Under the pieces are notes generated by a model, which made no database searches, was not told the DNA's origin, and saw only the letters and a program-made list of their open reading frames with translations. Positions 60,332-64,000 of a stretch of DNA of 64,000 nucleotides are shown piece by piece. Source of the DNA: Jiangella asiatica. GTDB lineage: Bacteria; Actinomycetota; Actinomycetes; Jiangellales; Jiangellaceae. The stretch spans positions 1 to 64,000 of the forward strand of contig NZ_SMKZ01000035.1 of the NCBI RefSeq assembly GCF_004349065.1. Direction: 5' to 3'. Made by a program: the position numbers and the translations under genes. Positions within the stretch are counted from its first letter, which is position 1, and each line of letters begins with the position of its first letter.

Positions 60332-60577
60332 CTACTGCAGGTACTTCTCGACCTCGTCGACCGGACGTGGGCCGGCGTCGTCCGGGTCCTGCCCGGCGTC
60401 CGCCCGGGCGCGGCGCTGGCGTAGCAGGTCCCAGCACTGGTCGAGCTGTTGCTCGACGTCCTGGAGGCGGGCGTGCTCCTCGTCGGTGGAGATCTCGCCG
60501 GTCTGCAGCCGGGCGCGCAGCTGCCGTTCGTCCTCGACGAGGTGTTGGATCCTGGCCAGGATGTCGCTGTCTGCCAT
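60332..60577 (-). CDS. DUF2630 family protein
   Basis: This is an 81-residue helical protein of the DUF2630 family (ILARIQHLVEDERQLRARLQ, LQDVEQQLDQCWDLLRQRRA, ending VDEVEKYLQ). It is restricted largely to Actinobacteria and its function is unknown. The length is normal. The start codon, ending at 60577, is followed by a 15-base gap between its stop and the coiled-coil gene, so the two are probably co-transcribed. It is divergent from the EEP-family gene. Confidence 0.9.
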   Translation of the reverse strand: MADSDILARIQHLVEDERQLRARLQTGEISTDEEHARLQDVEQQLDQCWDLLRQRRARADAGQDPDDAGPRPVDEVEKYLQ

Positions 60578-60653
60578 GTCTTACTCCCGCAGGGGCCCTT
60601 TGGCGTTCGCCTGACTCTGCCGAGCATAGGGCCCGAGCGGTAGCGTCTGCGTC

Positions 60654-61604
60654 ATGGTCGTCATCGGCACGTGGAACCTGGAGAACCTGTTCCGGCCCGG
60701 TGAGGAGTCCGGCCGGCCGCCGGACCAGTCCACCTACGAGACCAAGCTCGACGCCCTGGCCGGCACGGTCGACCGCATCGCTCCCGATGTCCTGGCCGTG
60801 CAGGAGGTCGGTGAGCCCGCCGCGCTGGACGACCTCGTCGCCCGGCTCGCCGGCTCGTGGGCCACCCACCTGTCGGCGCATCCGGACAGCCGCGGCATCC
60901 GGGTCGGCGTGCTGTCCCGGCTGCCGGTGGACGACACCGACGATCTCAGCGCGTTCGCCGACGGCGTCGGCCCGGTGCGGGCCACCGACGGCGGCGCGCT
61001 GACCGAGGAGATGGGACGCGGCGCGCTGCGGGTCCGGGTCCGCACCGCGGCGGGCGAGCCGGTCGACGTCGTCACCTGCCACCTCAAGTCGAAGCTGCTC
61101 AGCTACCCCGGTGGCCGGTTCGACCCGCGCGACGAGTCCGAACGGGCCCGCTACGGCGCCTTCGCGCTCTACCGCCGCGCGGCTGAGGCCGCCACCGTCC
61201 GCGACTGGGCCAACGCCTTGCTCGACGGCGACGGCCGGGGCCGATCGCTCGTCGTCTGTGGCGACCTCAACGACGAGCCGGGCGCCGCGACCACCCAGAT
61301 CCTGCTCGGCCCGGGCGGGTCGGAGTTCGGTACCCCGGGCTTCGATCGCCCCGACCACGGCGACGCGTGGCGGCTGTGGAACACCGCGCCGCTGATCCCG
61401 GAGGAGCGCCGCTACAGCCGCGTCTACCGTGGCCGCGGCGAGCTGATCGACCACGTGCTGATCTCACACCGGCTGCTGGATCGGGTCGAGAAGGTCGACA
61501 GCGTCGTCGACCGTGGCCTGCCGTCGGTCACCGACGACCCGCGGGTCCGCGCCGTGGCCGGCGACTCCGACCACGCCCCGGTCGTGGCCACCTTCACGGG
61601 GTGA
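60654..61604 (+). CDS. Endonuclease/exonuclease/phosphatase family protein
   Basis: This is a 316-residue EEP-fold metal-dependent phosphohydrolase with the full motif set: GTWNLENLFRPG, VLAVQEVGEPAALDDL, VTCHLKSKLLSY, VVCGDLNDEPGA and the C-terminal GDSDHAPVVATF. No signal peptide is present, so the enzyme acts in the cytosol. The family includes nucleases, phosphodiesterases and inositol-phosphatases, and the substrate cannot be told. The 3' end overlaps the convergent FAD-dependent oxidoreductase gene by 11 bases. The start is ATG 60654. Confidence 0.9.
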   Translation: MVVIGTWNLENLFRPGEESGRPPDQSTYETKLDALAGTVDRIAPDVLAVQEVGEPAALDDLVARLAGSWATHLSAHPDSRGIRVGVLSRLPVDDTDDLSAFADGVGPVRATDGGALTEEMGRGALRVRVRTAAGEPVDVVTCHLKSKLLSYPGGRFDPRDESERARYGAFALYRRAAEAATVRDWANALLDGDGRGRSLVVCGDLNDEPGAATTQILLGPGGSEFGTPGFDRPDHGDAWRLWNTAPLIPEERRYSRVYRGRGELIDHVLISHRLLDRVEKVDSVVDRGLPSVTDDPRVRAVAGDSDHAPVVATFTG

Positions 61605-64000
61605 CCGTGAGGTCCTCGAAGACCGCGCGGCCCAGGCCGGTTTCGACGTGGGCGCACGAGAGGACGCCGACGTCCTGCGTTGCCGCCGCCGTCGGCAGGG
61701 TGACGGTCCCGATCACCTGCCACTGACTGCCGTCGAGGCTGTACGACGCGTGGAACCGCGTCTCCTCGCGGGTCAGCCGCAAGTGCACCGGGGACGGCGA
61801 TGGGTTCAGCTGCGCGCGCAGCACCGACTCGACGGTGCCGGAGCCGTCGGCGTCCCAGAGCACCAGCAGCCCGTTCGCCGGCTTGACGACCAGCGCGACG
61901 TACCCCGTCGACACCCCGGCCGCGGTGAGGTCGTTGCGGAACACCAAGCCGGCCCGGGCGTTCGGGTCGGTGGCCTCCTGCTCGACGACGGTGACCGTGG
62001 CCGTCGTCGTCGGGCCGGCACCGTCGGGCAGATAGACCGCACCGTACTGGTCGATGCCGGTCCACAGGTCCGCGCCGTTGCCGAGCACCGCGAGCTCGCT
62101 GCCGCGCTGGCCGAAGTACGCCCGGGTCGAGGCGGTGGTGAGCAGCGGCGGCTGTACCGGCTCGGCTACGACGACGGTGTGCTCCGTGCTGTCGGTGACC
62201 GGGTCGGCCTGGCCGTCCAGACGGTATGTTGCCGTCGCGGTCAGCCGTGCGTCCTGCACCGCGCGGTCCGGGATGCCGGCGGTGGCCCGCCAGGTGGCCT
62301 GGAACGACTCGCCCGGCGGTAGCGCGTCGACCTCGTCCGGGGTCGTCGGAGCGAGCGTCCAGCCGTCGGGCCCGCCCAGAGCGAGCCGCAATCCCGTCGC
62401 CGTCGTCGCCTCCTCGTTCACGACGGTTACCGTGACGTTGCCACTCGTGCCCGGCGCCAGCTGTTCCGGGGCCTCGACCGTGACCGCGCTGGCTCCGGGC
62501 GGCCAGGTCAGCACCATCTGCTCCGCGCGCAGCCGGCGCCGCAGGGTCGGATAATCGACATCCTGGACCGACGTGCCGCCGTCGAGGGCGAGCTCGGCCG
62601 CGACGGCCGCGGCCTGGCCGGTCGCCATGAACACCGGCTCCATCCGGGCCGAGCCGAACGCGATGTGCGACGCCGAGATCGCGCACGCCACCAGCAGGTT
62701 CTCGCACTCGCCGCGGGCCGGGACGATGGAGCGGTACGAGATGCCGTACGGCCCGGCCGGCGGCACCTGGACGTCGCCCTCGTTGCGGGCGAAGCCGTTC
62801 ACGACCACGCGGGCGCAGTCGTGCGAATCCATCGTGTACGAGGCCAGCGCGACCGGGTCCGGCGCGGCGCGGTTCCACCGGCAGTCGTGCTCGGTGATGA
62901 CGTAGTCGGACACCATGCGGCGTCCCTCGCGGATGTACAACTCGTGCGACCAGCCGTCGGTGCCGGTGAACTCGTCCTGGGTGAGCCCCCAGCCGTTGAC
63001 CTCGGCGCGCACGTTCTCCGGCACCCGGGGATCGTTGGCGAGGAACCAGAGCATGCCCTGCTGGTAGGTGACGTGGTCCTGGAAGATCGTCTCGCGGGTG
63101 GCGTAGTCGGCCTCCGGCCACTCATAGTTGCGGCCGATGTTGTCGGTGCTCACCGCGCCGTTGTTGTTCATGTCCGTCTTGCCGTTCGGCATAGGCGTGT
63201 TCAGGCGCATGGCGTCCCAGACACCGGCCCGGAGGTAGCGCAGCAGCAGCTCGTAGCGCGCCGGATCGTAGCCCGGCGGCCGCGGGAACGGTCGCCGCTC
63301 GGCCGAGCGGGTCAGGCAGATGCGGAAGTTGTAGGCCTGGATGCGCCGGTCGCCCTCGCCGGTCGTACCCGGCGGGTCGGCCGAGATGCCCTGGAGCAGC
63401 CCGCTGGCCGGGTCGCCCGGCACCACATACGGGTCGATCTGGCGCTGGAACTGGTGGCCGGTGCGGAACTGGACGCCGTTGAGCGTCTCGCCGTAGGTGG
63501 CGTTGGACTCGCGGCCGACGGCGTAGGTGACGCCCGCCGCCGCGAGCAGGTCGCCCTCGTAGGTGGCGTCGATGAACGCGTCGGCGACGAAGAGCTTGCC
63601 GTTCTCGGTGCGCAGCGCCGTGATCTTCCGGTCGGTCACGCGCACCGACTCCAAGCGGTGCTCAAGGAAGACCTGGACGCCCGCCTCCGCCACCCAGGCG
63701 TCGAAGATCGACTCCGCGACGTGCGGCTCGAACGTGAACGACTCCGGCCGGCCGTAGTGCTCACCGAGGCGGCGGTAGAACTCGCGGCTCAGCCCGCCGA
63801 TCGCCTCGATCCGGCCGGTGTCGGTGGCGCCCAGTCCCGCCGAGCTCAGCCCACCGAGGTGTCGTCCGAACACCACCAGCGCCACCGACCGCCCGGCCTG
63901 CGCGGCCCGGACCGCGGCCACCACACCGGCCGATGTGCCGCCGTAGACGCACACGTCGGTGCGGACGCCGCCGGGGTCGCGAGGCACCGGGTAGTAGTAG
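61594..64000 (-). CDS. FAD-dependent oxidoreductase with NEW3 domain (5' end outside window)
   Basis: This is at least 798 residues. The N-terminal FAD domain has the dinucleotide motif TDVCVYGGTSAGVVAAVRAA and GRHLGGLSSAGLGATDTG, with internal DAFIDATYEGDLLAAAGV, as in FAD_oxidored/'xanthan lyase'-type proteins linked to polysaccharide catabolism. An NPCBM-associated NEW3-like domain (about 495-570; VEAPEQLAPGTSGNVTVTVV) and a C-terminal beta-sandwich, possibly concanavalin-like (LHLRLTREETRFHASYSLDG is close to it), follow. A GTG ending at 63987 is a possible start, but the frame is open to the edge, and a signal peptide may lie beyond it. Confidence 0.85.
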   Translation of the reverse strand, partial: YYYPVPRDPGGVRTDVCVYGGTSAGVVAAVRAAQAGRSVALVVFGRHLGGLSSAGLGATDTGRIEAIGGLSREFYRRLGEHYGRPESFTFEPHVAESIFDAWVAEAGVQVFLEHRLESVRVTDRKITALRTENGKLFVADAFIDATYEGDLLAAAGVTYAVGRESNATYGETLNGVQFRTGHQFQRQIDPYVVPGDPASGLLQGISADPPGTTGEGDRRIQAYNFRICLTRSAERRPFPRPPGYDPARYELLLRYLRAGVWDAMRLNTPMPNGKTDMNNNGAVSTDNIGRNYEWPEADYATRETIFQDHVTYQQGMLWFLANDPRVPENVRAEVNGWGLTQDEFTGTDGWSHELYIREGRRMVSDYVITEHDCRWNRAAPDPVALASYTMDSHDCARVVVNGFARNEGDVQVPPAGPYGISYRSIVPARGECENLLVACAISASHIAFGSARMEPVFMATGQAAAVAAELALDGGTSVQDVDYPTLRRRLRAEQMVLTWPPGASAVTVEAPEQLAPGTSGNVTVTVVNEEATTATGLRLALGGPDGWTLAPTTPDEVDALPPGESFQATWRATAGIPDRAVQDARLTATATYRLDGQADPVTDSTEHTVVVAEPVQPPLLTTASTRAYFGQRGSELAVLGNGADLWTGIDQYGAVYLPDGAGPTTTATVTVVEQEATDPNARAGLVFRNDLTAAGVSTGYVALVVKPANGLLVLWDADGSGTVESVLRAQLNPSPSPVHLRLTREETRFHASYSLDGSQWQVIGTVTLPTAAATQDVGVLSCAHVETGLGRAVFEDLTVTP

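Noticed and set aside
1-64000. tRNA, rRNA, insertion sequences, prophage or integrase genes
   Set aside because: No tRNA-like cloverleaf with flanking CCA logic, no transposase or integrase domain and no rRNA segments were seen in reading both strands.

Overview
The window is high-GC DNA from an actinomycete. It carries mshA (mycothiol synthesis), three GAF/ANTAR regulators, several Tat-type signal peptides, Actinobacteria-typical small families (DUF2630, a baeRF2/Rv2629-like protein) and strong GGAGG-type ribosome binding sites in front of GTG starts. I cannot name the genus. Bases 1-20 match the Tn5/Nextera transposon end, so the left edge is a contig end of a draft assembly. I see no rRNA, tRNA, CRISPR array, insertion sequence or replication origin.

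Layout. 0-3 kb: a truncated membrane-anchored protein, then mshA, a YbjN-like gene and phosphoglycerate mutase. 3-7.4 kb: a catabolic cluster (TIM-barrel 'PEP hydrolase-like' protein, cupin, Gfo/Idh/MocA dehydrogenase) under a divergent MocR-type regulator. This cluster also holds two gene relics: the tail of a Tm-1-like (UPF0261) gene and the two ends of a probable sugar-ABC permease. 7.4-16.6 kb: SET-domain protein, idi, choline sulfatase, BTAD regulator, GAF-ANTAR regulator, a TetR gene behind three helically phased palindromes, a second GAF-ANTAR gene, and a Dyp-peroxidase/lipoprotein pair.

16.6-33.9 kb is the most distinctive block. Two LPXTG-type surface proteins of nearly equal size (about 1,495 and 1,492 residues) each end in four tandem domains. 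They share a duplicated leader of about 140 bp that contains a Crp-like GTGA-N6-TCAC palindrome. Next comes a mirror-image quartet: ECF sigma (+), LuxR-type ATPase (-), LuxR-type ATPase (+), ECF sigma (-). A 570-bp spacer with two strong inverted repeats follows, then a third ANTAR gene whose GAF domain has lost its middle.

33.9-46.5 kb: a stress/housekeeping set (membrane protein, Rv2629-like protein, acidic peptide, HhH endonuclease, Rho-N-like protein), two lipoproteins, a divergent MFS/LysR pair, TfoX-like and DHFR-like genes, relics of a small conserved gene and of an Abi-family gene, an AraC regulator divergent from a NmrA/DUF1772 pair, and an epimerase. 46.5-64 kb: a DapA-family aldolase, a DrrAB-type ABC exporter, a terpene-cyclase-like protein, a methyltransferase relic, a two-gene operon joining a nicotianamine-synthase-like enzyme to an ATP-grasp ligase, PhoD phosphatase with a coupled domain protein, a cNMP-sensor histidine kinase coupled to a receiver/FAD-reductase fusion, a secreted glycerophosphodiesterase, a coiled-coil protein, DUF2630, an EEP-family phosphohydrolase and a large FAD-dependent oxidoreductase running off the right edge.

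Two systems merit most attention. The first is the nicotianamine synthase/ATP-grasp operon (50.6-52.8 kb), a candidate pathway for a peptide-like metallophore. The second is the twin surface proteins with the adjacent mirrored sigma/LuxR quartet. A cross-cutting oddity is that at least five genes survive only as ends, or with the middle missing; this could be genome decay or misassembly.
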